Positions 39,282-49,830 of a stretch of DNA of 64,000 nucleotides are shown one piece after another. This DNA comes from Pusillimonas sp. MFBS29 (GTDB lineage: Bacteria > Pseudomonadota > Gammaproteobacteria > Burkholderiales > Burkholderiaceae_B), in contig NZ_JAJEWL010000001.1 of assembly GCF_020687695.1 (NCBI RefSeq), positions 1 to 64,000 on the forward strand. Direction: 5' to 3'. Position 1 is the first letter of the stretch; each line of letters opens with the position of its first letter. Both the position numbers and the translations under genes were made by a program. The notes under the pieces are model-generated. The model did not search any database, had not been told where the DNA came from, and saw nothing but the letters and a program-made list of their open reading frames with translations.

Positions 39282-40148
39282 TTATTTGAACGAACTTAGG
39301 TAGGCGACCAGTTGGTCGATCTGCTCGGGGCTAAGGTCTTTGCCATAGCTTGGAGGCATGAACGAGGTGCCGCCGGCCGAGTACATGGCACCCGGATGGA
39401 GGTAGGCACTGGGTTCGACTATTGATTCGCGTATGAACTCTTCCGCAGTTGTGGCCTTGCCTTTGTAATCAGGCGACTGGATGGTTTTTTCGGCGGTAGT
39501 GGCCATGCCTGCAAGCGATGGTCCGGCCAGGTTGACCCCTGGCGCCATGCTGTGACAGGCAGCGCAAGTGGGTACGGCCGATTTGAACAGCGCCTCACCC
39601 AGCGCAATGGGATTGTTGTCGTCGCTGACCGGCCGTGCGCCTGGCGGCAAGCTGCGGGCTTCGGCCTCGCCCTCGGTTTTCTGTTGGCTCAGGCTAAGGT
39701 CGGTGCCGGGTATGGAGCCCCCGGCAACCAGTATGGGCCTGGGCGGCCAGCCTTGGTTATCGACCTTGCTGACCCAGTCCATGAAGGCAATGACGTCGGC
39801 AATTTCGTCGTCGGCCATCCCCAGGTTAGGCATGATGCGCCGGTGTGTTTCTTCGTTGTAAAACTGTGATGGGTCTTTCAGGAAGGCGGTCAGGTACGGC
39901 GTGCCGCGTTGTTGGGTAATCTTGGTGAGGTCTGGCGCATAGTAAGCGCCTTCACCGAAAATCGTGTGACAGTTGATGCAGTTGTAGTCGTGCCAGACGT
40001 CCTGGCCTCGTACGACACTGTCGGTGATCTGGTCGGAATTGGTAAGCGTGGGGAATTGCCGGTGGCTGTCGACTGTGAGGCCAAGGAAAACAACTGTAGC
40101 AATGGCTGTCGAGGCAACGGCAAACACACGCGTCTGGCGCTTGTTCAT
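39282..40148 (-). CDS. norC: Nitric oxide reductase cytochrome c subunit NorC, two-haem extended form
   Basis: NorC passes electrons to NorB. The protein has an N-terminal membrane anchor (about 8-26), a first cytochrome c domain with CINCH (57-61) and a Met ligand region (MPNLGM, 106-111), as in normal NorC of about 150 aa. A second cytochrome c domain follows, with CAACH (195-199) and SFMPPSYG (262-269), making 288 aa in total. The extra C-terminal haem domain is unusual and may replace a soluble electron donor. It lies 16 bp before norB. Confidence 0.93.
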   Translation of the reverse strand: MNKRQTRVFAVASTAIATVVFLGLTVDSHRQFPTLTNSDQITDSVVRGQDVWHDYNCINCHTIFGEGAYYAPDLTKITQQRGTPYLTAFLKDPSQFYNEETHRRIMPNLGMADDEIADVIAFMDWVSKVDNQGWPPRPILVAGGSIPGTDLSLSQQKTEGEAEARSLPPGARPVSDDNNPIALGEALFKSAVPTCAACHSMAPGVNLAGPSLAGMATTAEKTIQSPDYKGKATTAEEFIRESIVEPSAYLHPGAMYSAGGTSFMPPSYGKDLSPEQIDQLVAYLSSFK

Positions 40149-40160
40149 GGCTGTGCCCCT

Positions 40161-40286
40161 TTAGACGCCGATACCGGACCAGTAACGTATGCCCGTAATA
40201 CAGGCATAAAAAATGGCACTGACCATTAAGGCCAGCACCGCCCATCCTACGACTCTTGCAATTCTGTACAACCCGTCTGCTTGCAT
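40161..40286 (-). CDS. Small single-span membrane protein at the head of the nor operon
   Basis: A 41-aa ORF (ATG at 40286, ribosome-binding GGAGGGGG) ends 12 bp before norC. It reads MQADGLYRIARVVGW, then a hydrophobic helix (AVLALMVSAIFYACITGI) and RYWSGIGV. It is positioned and spaced like a real operon member. It could be a small accessory subunit or assembly factor of NO reductase. No family is recognised. Confidence 0.65.
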   Translation of the reverse strand: MQADGLYRIARVVGWAVLALMVSAIFYACITGIRYWSGIGV

Positions 40287-40381
40287 GATGGCGCCCCCTC
40301 CATTGCTGTTCAGTATTCGGGATACGAAGGCCGCAAAAAAGCACCTGAAGATCGGCTCTTTGCATCGGTAAGAGTAAAGAT

Positions 40382-40393
40382 AGCGTATACGCT
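40382..40393. promoter_or_regulatory. 12-bp perfect palindrome upstream of nor
   Basis: AGCGTATACGCT is a perfect palindrome in the nor/htpG divergent region, between the nor start (96 bp) and an FNR-like box. It may bind a regulator; none can be named from the sequence. Confidence 0.35.
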
Positions 40394-40412
40394 TGAACTT
40401 TAATGTAACAAA

Positions 40413-40426
40413 TTGATCTGGATTAA
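40413..40426. promoter_or_regulatory. FNR/DNR-like box upstream of the nor operon
   Basis: TTGATCTGGATTAA matches the FNR/DNR/NNR consensus TTGAT-N4-ATCAA at all but one base. It lies 127 bp upstream of the first nor ORF. NO- and oxygen-responsive Crp-family regulators control nor genes in many denitrifiers, which fits this position. Confidence 0.6.
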
Positions 40427-40542
40427 GGAAGCACTGCTTGAAATCCGGGATTTTGGCCTTATATATCGCAGCAATGGCCGGCAGGCATTTTCACCAAAAT
40501 TACATCCATCCTGCGCGATGGAGCTTTCATCACGGATAGACA

Positions 40543-42456
40543 ATGACGCAAACAGGCACGAATATGGCATCAGAAACCTTGGGCTTCCAGACCGAAGTCA
40601 AACAGCTTTTGCACCTAATGATTCATTCTTTGTACAGCAACAAGGAAATTTTTCTGCGCGAGCTGGTGTCGAACGCGTCGGACGCGTGCGACAAGCTTCG
40701 TTTTGAGGCCATTGATAATCCGGACCTGTTCCAGGGTGACACCGATTTGCGCATACGTGTTGAGTACGATGCCAATGCACGTACCATCACGATTTCCGAT
40801 AATGGTATCGGTATGTCGCGCGACGAGGCCGTTGCCAACCTGGGCACGATTGCCCGTTCCGGCACTAAAGAGTTTTTCTCGCAACTCACCGGCGACAAAC
40901 AGAAAGACGCACAGCTGATAGGCCAGTTCGGTGTCGGATTCTATTCGTCGTTTATTGTCGCCGGCAAAGTGTCGGTGCTGAGCCGCCGTGCAGACGCCGA
41001 CGAAACGGATGCCATTCTGTGGGAGTCCGAAGGTCAGGGCGAATTCACCATTACATCGGTTGAAAAGGCCGACCGGGGCACCTCGGTCACGCTGTATTTG
41101 CGTGAAGAGGAAGCTGAATTCGTGAACGGCTGGAAGCTGCGTGAAATATTGCGCCGCTACTCCGACCATATCTCGCTGCCCATTCAAATGCAAAAGGAAG
41201 AGTGGGATGCGGAAAAATCCGAGCAGGTCAAGAAGAACGAATGGGAAACGGTCAATCAGGCCAGCGCATTATGGACGCGGCCCAAGTCCGAGATTACCGA
41301 CGAGCAGTACCAGGAGTTCTACAAACATATTGGTCACGATTACGACGATCCTCTGGCCTGGACGCACAACCGGGTTGAAGGACGCAGCGAATATACACAG
41401 CTGCTGTTCATCCCCAGGCATGCCCCTATGGATATGTGGGACCGCGAAGGCCGACGCGGCGTCAAACTGTATGTGAAACGCATCTTCATTATGGATGAAG
41501 CCGAGCAGTTGTTGCCTGCTTATCTGCGTTTTGTGCGCGGTGTGATCGATTCGGCTGACCTGCCTTTGAATGTGTCGCGTGAAATCCTGCAGGAAAGCCG
41601 TGATGTGCGTGTAATACGTGAAGGTTCGGCCAAGCGCGTGCTGTCGCTGCTCGAAGACCTGGCCGAGAACAAGCCCGAGCAGTACACCGAGTTCTGGGAA
41701 CAGTTCGGTCAGGTGCTCAAGGAAGGCACAGGCGAAGATCCGGGCAATCAGGAACGTATTGCCAAGCTGTTGCGCTTTGCATCCACGCATAACGACAGCG
41801 CATCCCAGGCCGTGTCCTTTGCCGACTATGTGTCACGCATGAAAGAAGGGCAGGACAAGATTTATTACGTCAGTGCCGACTCGTACGCGGCAGCCAGCAA
41901 CAGTCCGCATCTGGAAATCTTCCGCAAGAAGGGGCTGGAAGTGCTGCTGCTGTCTGATCGTGTCGACGAGTGGATGCTGTCGTACTTGCGCGAGTTCGAC
42001 GGCAAGTCGCTGGTATCCATTGCCAAGGGCGGCCTGAATCTTGACCAGTTGGCCGACGAGGACGAAAAGAAACATCAGGCCGAAGTGGCTGAAACCTTCA
42101 AGCCTTTGGTCGAGCGTTTGGGCAAGGCTCTTGATGGCAAGGTTAAAGAGGTACGTGTGACCGGGCGCCTGGTCGATTCACCTGCTTGCGTGGTTGTTGA
42201 CGAAAACGAACTTAGCCCGCACCTGCTGCGCATGCTGCAGGCAGCAGGGCAGTCGGCGCCCACTGTCAAGCCCATCCTGGAAATCAATCCGGAGCATGCA
42301 CTCATGGCCCGCCTGCAATCGGCAGCAGATAGCGAGTTTGACGAGTGGGCGTTGTTGTTGCTGGATCAGGCCATGCTGGCCGAGGGTGCAAGCCTTGCCG
42401 AACCAGCCGCTTTCGTCAAGCGCATGAACCGCTTGCTGCTGAATACGGCGGGCTAG
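40543..42456 (+). CDS. htpG: Chaperone HtpG (bacterial Hsp90)
   Basis: ATP-dependent chaperone. The 637-aa protein has the GHKL ATPase motifs [13 protein letters not shown] (catalytic Glu region), DNGIGM, and [14 protein letters not shown], the middle domain ([31 protein letters not shown]) and a C-terminal dimerisation domain. Start is either ATG 40543 or ATG 40564 (MASETLGFQ, the usual beginning); the first adds seven residues. It is divergent from the nor operon. Confidence 0.96.
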   Translation: MTQTGTNMASETLGFQTEVKQLLHLMIHSLYSNKEIFLRELVSNASDACDKLRFEAIDNPDLFQGDTDLRIRVEYDANARTITISDNGIGMSRDEAVANLGTIARSGTKEFFSQLTGDKQKDAQLIGQFGVGFYSSFIVAGKVSVLSRRADADETDAILWESEGQGEFTITSVEKADRGTSVTLYLREEEAEFVNGWKLREILRRYSDHISLPIQMQKEEWDAEKSEQVKKNEWETVNQASALWTRPKSEITDEQYQEFYKHIGHDYDDPLAWTHNRVEGRSEYTQLLFIPRHAPMDMWDREGRRGVKLYVKRIFIMDEAEQLLPAYLRFVRGVIDSADLPLNVSREILQESRDVRVIREGSAKRVLSLLEDLAENKPEQYTEFWEQFGQVLKEGTGEDPGNQERIAKLLRFASTHNDSASQAVSFADYVSRMKEGQDKIYYVSADSYAAASNSPHLEIFRKKGLEVLLLSDRVDEWMLSYLREFDGKSLVSIAKGGLNLDQLADEDEKKHQAEVAETFKPLVERLGKALDGKVKEVRVTGRLVDSPACVVVDENELSPHLLRMLQAAGQSAPTVKPILEINPEHALMARLQSAADSEFDEWALLLLDQAMLAEGASLAEPAAFVKRMNRLLLNTAG

Positions 42457-42457
42457 G

Positions 42458-43072
42458 CTAGGGACGTATTGCGCAGGCCTGCTCCAGGGCTCTGCGCGGT
42501 GGCAGGTGGCGCGGCAAGATGCCCGCGTCCCGGCCGAAGCGCTTCCAGTCAAAGGCGGGGCCTGGATCCGTCTTGCGCCCAGGTGCAATGTGCTCATGCC
42601 CGCGCGCAGCCTTGAGCGGATGGCGGGCCTTCAGGGCTGGCATCAGATCCTTCAGGGTTTGATACTGCTCATCGGTATAGGGCAGGATGTCTGTGCCTTC
42701 CAGCTCTATGCCTATCGAAAAATCATTGCAACGCTCGCGCCCTTCATAAGACGAAACGCCTGCATGCCAGGCTCGCCGGGTGGTTGGCACATGCTGCACG
42801 ATCAGCCCATTGCGGCGTATGAAGAAATGCGCCGATACGCGCAGCCCGCGTAACTGTTCCAGCCAGGGATGAGAACTGTAGTCCAGTCTGTTCAGAAACA
42901 GGTCGATCACTTCGGGGCCGCCAAAGCGACCCGGTGGCAGGCTGATGTTGTGCATGACCAGCAGGGTAGCGTCTTGCCCTGCCGGACGCTCATCGTGATT
43001 GGGAGACGGCGCGTGCATCACGCCTGATGAAGGTTTAAGCCAGCCGTGACGATCCAGTACAAATGGCCTCAC
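42458..43072 (-). CDS. ampD: 1,6-anhydro-N-acetylmuramyl-L-alanine amidase AmpD
   Basis: Cytoplasmic zinc amidase recycling murein peptides; its loss often derepresses ampC beta-lactamases. The 204-aa protein has zinc ligands in LLVMHNISLPPG (His), ARGHEHIAPGRKTDPGPAFDW (His and Asp) and the fold segment VSAHFFIRRNGLIVQHV. The start is the GTG at 43072, whose GTGA overlaps the stop of the upstream PP0621-like gene and which has AGGAGCG upstream; longer in-frame starts fall inside that gene. Confidence 0.93.
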   Translation of the reverse strand: MRPFVLDRHGWLKPSSGVMHAPSPNHDERPAGQDATLLVMHNISLPPGRFGGPEVIDLFLNRLDYSSHPWLEQLRGLRVSAHFFIRRNGLIVQHVPTTRRAWHAGVSSYEGRERCNDFSIGIELEGTDILPYTDEQYQTLKDLMPALKARHPLKAARGHEHIAPGRKTDPGPAFDWKRFGRDAGILPRHLPPRRALEQACAIRP

Positions 43073-43329
43073 GAGCGCTCCTGCAGATCTGCATGCTCCT
43101 TGCTGCACCAGATTCGACCCTGGCTGAGTACGGCCTCAGAGCGTGGCAAGTGAATGCCACAGTGCTCGCAGCGCACCATCGATTCGGTGGCTTTTTCCGG
43201 GTTACTGGATTTTTTGACCTGCCTGGGCTGCCTGTCTTTCAGCTGGCTGCGTTCCTGGTGACGCGCAATGATACGGGCTGCGAGCAGGGCGCCGATAATG
43301 ACTATGATCCAGAATAGTATTTTTCCCAC
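43069..43329 (-). CDS. PP0621 family protein (zinc-ribbon-like membrane-anchored small protein)
   Basis: An 86-aa protein: N-terminal membrane helix (ILFWIIVIIGALLAARIIA), basic linker, and a C-terminal zinc-ribbon-like part with C-x2-C...C (MVRCEHCGIHLPRSEAVLSQG then WCSKEH). This layout is that of the PP0621 family, found next to ampD in pseudomonads and betaproteobacteria. GTG start at 43329; overlaps ampD. Function unknown, though it is a steady ampD neighbour. A longer reading frame extending into the ypjD gene is a shadow. Confidence 0.8.
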   Translation of the reverse strand: MGKILFWIIVIIGALLAARIIARHQERSQLKDRQPRQVKKSSNPEKATESMVRCEHCGIHLPRSEAVLSQGRIWCSKEHADLQERS

Positions 43330-43337
43330 ACAGGCCT

Positions 43338-44171
43338 CTACAGAATAACGTCGAGCACGAAACGGCTGCCGGTGTAGGACAGCAAAATGAAAGCAAATCC
43401 TACCAGTGTCCAGCGCAAGGCGATGCGCCCGCGCCATCCACGTGTGTAGCGCCCCAGCAGCAAGCCGGCAAATGTCAGCCACGACAGCAGCGTAAACACG
43501 GTTTTGTGATCCATGGGCAGCAACTGCCCGGTCAGGCGCTGTGACACCAGCATGCCGGTGATTACGGTCAGGGTCAGGATGGAAAAACCTATCCAGATCA
43601 GGCGAAACAGCAAGACTTCCTGAACCAGCAATGGCGGCATGGAATGCAGGGCACGATCTATGGTGCTGCGCTGATCTGCTTGCTGAACCGGGCGATGCAA
43701 CTGGCGGTCGAGGGCCGTCATGAGCATGGCCTGCAGCGCCGCGACCGTTATCAGGCCATAGGCAACCAGGGCGATGATCAGGTGTATGCGCAGCCATTCG
43801 TTGCCGGCATGGTCGACCAGGTGGGTGTTGGGAAACGCCGCAGCCAGCAGGGCAGTGATTGCCGAGGCAGGCAGTAAAATGAGCAGCAGGCCGTCGATGC
43901 GCATGACCAGGCTTTCAAGCCAGAATACAATCATGCCCAGGCAGACGGCGGCCGACAGTGCCAGCACCCAGCCCAGACGCAACGAGTTCTCGGGCACAAT
44001 AGCTTGTGTCAAGGCCATACCGTGCAGGGCTATGGCGCCAGCCAGGCAAACCTTCCTGATGTGGCCGGTGCTGGCCGCTTCGCCGCCTTTGGTCAGGGGG
44101 CGCCAAAGCGTAACGGCCAACACCGTATACGCCAGTGCGGCCAGCAAGTGAAATACAATGCCTGCAGACAT
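43338..44171 (-). CDS. ypjD: Inner membrane protein YpjD, cytochrome c assembly (CcsA-like)
   Basis: The 277-aa protein has eight hydrophobic helices and the CcsA/CcmC-type Trp-free WWD-lacking layout of YpjD, with WLRIHLIIALVAYGLITVAALQA (conserved His) and MDHKTVFTLLSWLTFAGLLLGRYTRGWRGR. YpjD is regularly next to ffh, as here (54 bp, divergent). Its biochemical role is uncertain; a link to haem or cytochrome c handling is inferred from the family. Confidence 0.9.
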   Translation of the reverse strand: MSAGIVFHLLAALAYTVLAVTLWRPLTKGGEAASTGHIRKVCLAGAIALHGMALTQAIVPENSLRLGWVLALSAAVCLGMIVFWLESLVMRIDGLLLILLPASAITALLAAAFPNTHLVDHAGNEWLRIHLIIALVAYGLITVAALQAMLMTALDRQLHRPVQQADQRSTIDRALHSMPPLLVQEVLLFRLIWIGFSILTLTVITGMLVSQRLTGQLLPMDHKTVFTLLSWLTFAGLLLGRYTRGWRGRIALRWTLVGFAFILLSYTGSRFVLDVIL

Positions 44172-44224
44172 AGACCCTTAAGTTCTGGTTATCCAATATT
44201 CACTAGTTTAAGCGAAATCACCAT

Positions 44225-45646
44225 ATGCTCGACAATCTGACGCAACGACTTTCACGCGTTGTCAAAACCATGCGCGGCGAGGCCCGACTTACCGAGGCCA
44301 ACACGCAAGACATGTTGCGCGAAGTGCGCATGGCCCTGCTTGAGGCCGATGTGGCGCTGCCGGTCGTACGCGATTTCATTGCCCGGGTAAAAGAGCGCGC
44401 GCTGGGGCAAGACGTTGCCGGCAGCCTGAACCCGGGCCAGGCCCTGGTGGGTGTGGTTCATAAGGAACTGACTGCCCTGATGGGGGGCGACCTGGGGGCC
44501 GAGGCCAGCGAGTTGTCACTGGCCTCACAGCCGCCTGCAGTCATCCTGATGGCGGGTCTGCAGGGTGCCGGTAAAACGACCACCACCGGTAAGCTGGCCA
44601 AGTGGTTGGCTGAAGGCGGCCATGTGCAAGGCGGTCGCAAAACCGGCAAGAAAAAAGTACTGGTGGTCAGCGCCGACGTTTATCGTCCGGCAGCTATCGA
44701 GCAGCTGAAAACGGTGGCGTCCCAGGTCAAGGTCGATTTTCTGCCTACCGACACGACCCAGAAGCCTGAAGATATCGGACGTGCAGCCCTGGATCACGCC
44801 AAGCGTCATCACTATGATGTGCTGATCGTCGATACGGCAGGTCGTCTGGGTATAGACGAGGCCATGATGCGCGAGATCCGTGCCTTGCACGATTTGCTCA
44901 AGCCTATCGAAACGCTGTTCGTGGTCGACGCCATGCAGGGTCAGGATGCCGTCAATGTTGCACAGGCCTTCTCGCAGGCGCTACCCCTGACGGGCGTGGT
45001 GCTCACCAAGATGGACGGCGATGCGCGTGGCGGTGCAGCGCTTTCCGTGCGCCATGTTACCGGCAAGCCTTTGAAGTTCGTGGGTCTGTCGGAAAAAATG
45101 GATGGCCTGGAGCCGTTTCACCCAGAGCGCATGGCCCAGCGTGTGCTGGGCATGGGCGACATCGTTGCGCTGGTAGAGCAGGCGCAGAAGAATATCGATG
45201 TGGCTGAGGCTGAAAAGCTGGCTGCCAAGATCAAGTCGGGCAATCGTTTCGACCTGAACGATTTTCGTGAGCAGCTGCAGCAAGTCAAGAAAATGGGCGA
45301 TATGGGATCCCTGCTTGAAAAACTGCCGGCTCAGTTCGCGCAGGCGGCCGGGCAATTACAAAGCGGCCAGGCTGAAAAGCAGCTGCGTCGTAGTGAAGGT
45401 ATCCTGAACTCCATGACGCCCGCCGAACGCGCCAAACCCGAACTGCTCAAGGCATCACGCAAACGCCGCATCGCAGCCGGCGCCGGCGTCCCCGTGCAGG
45501 AAGTTAACCGCCTTCTGTCCCAGTACGATCAGATGCAGGGCATGATGAAGCAGATGAAAAAAGGTGGCATGGCCAAGATGATGCGCGCCATGGGGGGGCT
45601 CAAGGGCCTGGGCAAGGGCGGCGGGGGCTTCGGCGGCTTTCGCTAG
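44225..45646 (+). CDS. ffh: Signal recognition particle protein Ffh
   Basis: Ffh binds signal sequences of nascent membrane proteins and targets ribosomes to FtsY. The 473-aa protein has the N domain, the G domain with P-loop GLQGAGKTTTTGKLA, DTAGR and TKMDGDARGG, and a Met-rich M domain ending in MKQMKKGGMAKMMRAMGG with a Gly-rich tail. Length is normal. Confidence 0.97.
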   Translation: MLDNLTQRLSRVVKTMRGEARLTEANTQDMLREVRMALLEADVALPVVRDFIARVKERALGQDVAGSLNPGQALVGVVHKELTALMGGDLGAEASELSLASQPPAVILMAGLQGAGKTTTTGKLAKWLAEGGHVQGGRKTGKKKVLVVSADVYRPAAIEQLKTVASQVKVDFLPTDTTQKPEDIGRAALDHAKRHHYDVLIVDTAGRLGIDEAMMREIRALHDLLKPIETLFVVDAMQGQDAVNVAQAFSQALPLTGVVLTKMDGDARGGAALSVRHVTGKPLKFVGLSEKMDGLEPFHPERMAQRVLGMGDIVALVEQAQKNIDVAEAEKLAAKIKSGNRFDLNDFREQLQQVKKMGDMGSLLEKLPAQFAQAAGQLQSGQAEKQLRRSEGILNSMTPAERAKPELLKASRKRRIAAGAGVPVQEVNRLLSQYDQMQGMMKQMKKGGMAKMMRAMGGLKGLGKGGGGFGGFR

Positions 45647-45731
45647 GTAGTGTTGCCCGGCCCACAGCACCCGGTACGCCTAGGCCTGACAAGCTCGTGA
45701 CCGTCGAACAGCCGGGCAGGTCGCAGCCGAA

Positions 45732-45932
45732 TCAGCCGCCACCCACGGCGACGACGATTTCCAGTTGATCGCCCTCGGTGATCGGAGCGGCGTCATGCGT
45801 GCTTTTTGGGACAATCTCGCCGTTCTGCTCGACGGCGATGCGCTTGCCCGTATAGCCCAGATGCGCAATAAGCTCAGCAACGGTAGACACCTTGTCCACC
45901 TGAATGGATTGTCCGTTAAGAGTGATGTTCAT
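45732..45932 (-). CDS. thiS: Sulfur carrier protein ThiS
   Basis: ThiS is a ubiquitin-like protein that carries sulfur as a thiocarboxylate for thiazole synthesis in thiamine production. The 66-aa protein starts MNITLNGQSIQVD and ends in Gly-Gly (VVAVGGG), the site of activation. It stands apart from other thi genes in this window. Confidence 0.95.
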   Translation of the reverse strand: MNITLNGQSIQVDKVSTVAELIAHLGYTGKRIAVEQNGEIVPKSTHDAAPITEGDQLEIVVAVGGG

Positions 45933-45951
45933 TGTGATTCAGAGTTCCAGA

Positions 45952-47717
<1,766 letters not shown>

Positions 47718-47825
47718 GGTCGAATTGTAGCCGCTGCGGAACTTTATTTTGCCTGGTACCCTGGCGCTCCGGCACTTTGACGCAACTTTTTTATGGCGGC
47801 GCTATAATTCGGCACTTCTCGCAAG

Positions 47826-47899
47826 GCGGGTGTAGTTCAATGGTAGAACGGCAGCTTCCCAAGCTGCATACGAGGGTTCGATTCCCTTCACCCGCTCCA
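47826..47899 (+). tRNA. tRNA-Gly (anticodon CCC)
   Basis: GCGGGTG pairs with CACCCGC in the acceptor stem, the D arm is GTTCAATGGTAGAAC, the anticodon stem is GCAGC/GCTGC with loop TTCCCAA (anticodon CCC), and the T arm is GAGGGTTCGATTCCCTT, ending TCCA. 74 nt. Confidence 0.97.
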
Positions 47900-48147
47900 T
47901 ACATCCGAAGGTTGGTATGGACGCAATGCTTTCAGGCGCGTTACAAGACGAGCGTGTTCGAAGAACTCCAAAGCTTCACCCATATCCCGAAATCATATAA
48001 GCGGTGACGAGCTTGAACGCCCTGTGAAAGAGCGGTCGAGGCACCAATGGACCGCCTGGCTACTGCTAAATTGATTGTGTAGTATCTATGTGTTCAAATA
48101 TGAATTCATAATGACGTTTTTTCAGCATATATGAACGGTTGAAGTGC
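47900..48147. other. Intergenic region between tRNA-Gly and hipB, with palindromic sites
   Basis: About 250 bp, AT-rich near the hipB end. TATGAATTCATA (48099-48110) is a perfect palindrome; TTCA/TGAA half-sites recur at 48093-48108 and 48121-48135. These look like a HipB operator region with the hipBA promoter. No repeat of the tRNA-Gly end is seen beyond the hipBA genes, so no att pair can be claimed. Confidence 0.45.
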
Positions 48148-48561
48148 ATGCCAACTTCCAAGCAGAGAAACTCCAGTCTACGGGCTGCTATGCCACGGCC
48201 TGTAGAACGTGCGTTGCATCGCCTTGGGCAGGACATCTCGATCGCACGCCGGGTGCGCCGGTTGAGCCAGGAGGACCTCGCACAGCGTATTGGCACGTCA
48301 TTGAGTACGGTCAGACGGATGGAAGACGGCTATCCTGGTACTGCCTTGCACACCTTTCTGCGTGCCTTGCACGTGCTTGGTCGTCTTGAGGACATGGTAC
48401 GGGTGATGGCCACGGAGAATGACACGCTGGGCATGGAGCTGGTGCGGGAGCAGTTGCCGCAGCGGGTGCGAACTTCCGGGGGCAGCAAAGCACGGGTTAA
48501 TCGTCCAGCTGCCGCCAAAAAGAGCGCTGCTGATGACGCCGATGAGTTGGAGGGCTTTTGA
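48148..48561 (+). CDS. hipB: HipB-like XRE-family antitoxin
   Basis: The 137-aa protein has an XRE helix-turn-helix (ISIARRVRRLSQEDLAQRIGTSLSTVRRMEDGYP, about 30-63) and a long basic/Ala-rich C-terminal tail (ARVNRPAAAKKS). HipB proteins bind the HipA kinase and repress their own operon. ATG at 48148 begins the likely protein; a TTG three codons earlier is possible. It overlaps hipA (TGATG). Confidence 0.85.
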   Translation: MPTSKQRNSSLRAAMPRPVERALHRLGQDISIARRVRRLSQEDLAQRIGTSLSTVRRMEDGYPGTALHTFLRALHVLGRLEDMVRVMATENDTLGMELVREQLPQRVRTSGGSKARVNRPAAAKKSAADDADELEGF

Positions 48562-49787
48562 TGGCGGCCAAGTCATCCAGGCGTCAGGATCTGGAAGTGC
48601 ATCTGGGTTCCAGCGCTCAAGTCGTGGGGCGGCTTTATCTGGGTAGTGGTAAGCGCAGCGCATTCAGTTACGACGAGCGTTGGTTGCGGGATGCGCGGTT
48701 CTTCACCGTATCGCCCGACCTGCAGCCGGTCTTGAGTGTTCAACATCCTCAGCAAGTATTCTTTCAGGCGCTGGAGGACACGGCGCCAGACTCATGGGGC
48801 GAACGCGTGATTCGGCGTGCGCATGCGAGATTACGGCAGCAGGACCGTGAAACACCTGCGCTCGAACCTGTCGACTTCTTGATGTGGGTGGATGACGAGG
48901 CACGCGTCGGCGCGCTGCGTCTTTTTGATGCTCAAGCCAAAGCCTATTTGCGCTCTAATGGAGCGCATTGGCGTACGCCACCGTTAGTGGAGCTGGGTAA
49001 AGTTGTGAACGCCGCTCGCGCTTTGGAGGCCGGCACGGAGAGCGCGCAGGATCTGCAATATCTGCTGGGGCAAGGCACATCGCTGGGCGGGGCTCGGCCC
49101 AAGTCGACCGTTCGAGATCTGGATGGCTGTTTGGCCTTGGGTAAGTTCCCCAGCCTGGCGGACAAGCGCGATGTGATTCGGGGTGAAGTCCTGGCCATGC
49201 GCCTTGCCGCTCAGGCAGGTATCAATGTGGCAGCGACACGTGTGGAGGTAATCAATGAGACGGCGGTGGCCATCATTAGGCGGTTCGACCGCACCGATGA
49301 TGGTGGCCGTATTCCCTACGTGTCGGCCGCAACAATGTTGCAGTCTGATGGTCGCGACTCGACGCATGCTTACACAGAGCTGGTGGAGATCCTGCTACAG
49401 GAAGGCGCCAATCCGATTGCCGATACTCACCAATTGTGGCGCCGCCTGGTCTTCAATTTTCTGATCTGCAACACCGATGACCATTTGCGTAACACCGGGT
49501 TTCTGTATGACGCGCGCAACCATGGATGGCGCCTGTCGCCCGCATTCGACCTGAATCCAATGCCTGGCGATCGTCGTGAGAGCAAGACATGGGTGACTGA
49601 GGATTCAGGGCCGATTGACAGTCGGGACGTGCTGATGGGCGCGGCGCCTTACTTCAGATTGGATGCAAAGGAAGCCGCTGCGATCTGGACGGAGGTGGCT
49701 CAGGCCGTGGAGCGCTGGCGTGTTGTGGGCAAGGAGTTGGGTATGCGGCGCACTGATCTGGTGGATTTTGAGCCAGCATTCGCATAG
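48561..49787 (+). CDS. hipA: HipA-type serine/threonine kinase toxin
   Basis: HipA kinases phosphorylate targets such as glutamyl-tRNA synthetase and cause growth arrest. The 408-aa protein has the N-terminal HipA_N barrel (GRLYLGSGKRSAFSYDERWL), the Gly-rich loop with phosphorylatable Ser (GQGTSLGGARPKS), catalytic NFLICNTDDHLRN and metal-binding FDLNP. Everything needed for activity appears present. With hipB it forms a two-gene type II toxin-antitoxin module in an otherwise housekeeping region. Confidence 0.92.
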   Translation: MAAKSSRRQDLEVHLGSSAQVVGRLYLGSGKRSAFSYDERWLRDARFFTVSPDLQPVLSVQHPQQVFFQALEDTAPDSWGERVIRRAHARLRQQDRETPALEPVDFLMWVDDEARVGALRLFDAQAKAYLRSNGAHWRTPPLVELGKVVNAARALEAGTESAQDLQYLLGQGTSLGGARPKSTVRDLDGCLALGKFPSLADKRDVIRGEVLAMRLAAQAGINVAATRVEVINETAVAIIRRFDRTDDGGRIPYVSAATMLQSDGRDSTHAYTELVEILLQEGANPIADTHQLWRRLVFNFLICNTDDHLRNTGFLYDARNHGWRLSPAFDLNPMPGDRRESKTWVTEDSGPIDSRDVLMGAAPYFRLDAKEAAAIWTEVAQAVERWRVVGKELGMRRTDLVDFEPAFA

Positions 49788-49800
49788 TACTTTACGCAAG

Positions 49801-49830
49801 GCCTGCCAGCCTAGCTGGCAGGCGGCTTTT
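49801..49830 (+). terminator. Intrinsic terminator after hipA
   Basis: GCCTGCCAGC-CTA-GCTGGCAGGC (49801-49823) is a perfect 10-bp stem with a 3-nt loop, followed by GGCTTTT. It lies 14 bp after the hipA stop and overlaps the last codons of the convergent MFS gene. Confidence 0.8.

Noticed and set aside
38039-39289. 416-aa plus-strand ORF opposite norB
   Set aside because: Shadow of norB; composition rich in Gln, His and Gly without any recognisable fold.
47826-49830. Integration of hipBA by site-specific recombination at tRNA-Gly
   Set aside because: No copy of the tRNA-Gly 3' end lies beyond hipA and no integrase adjoins it.
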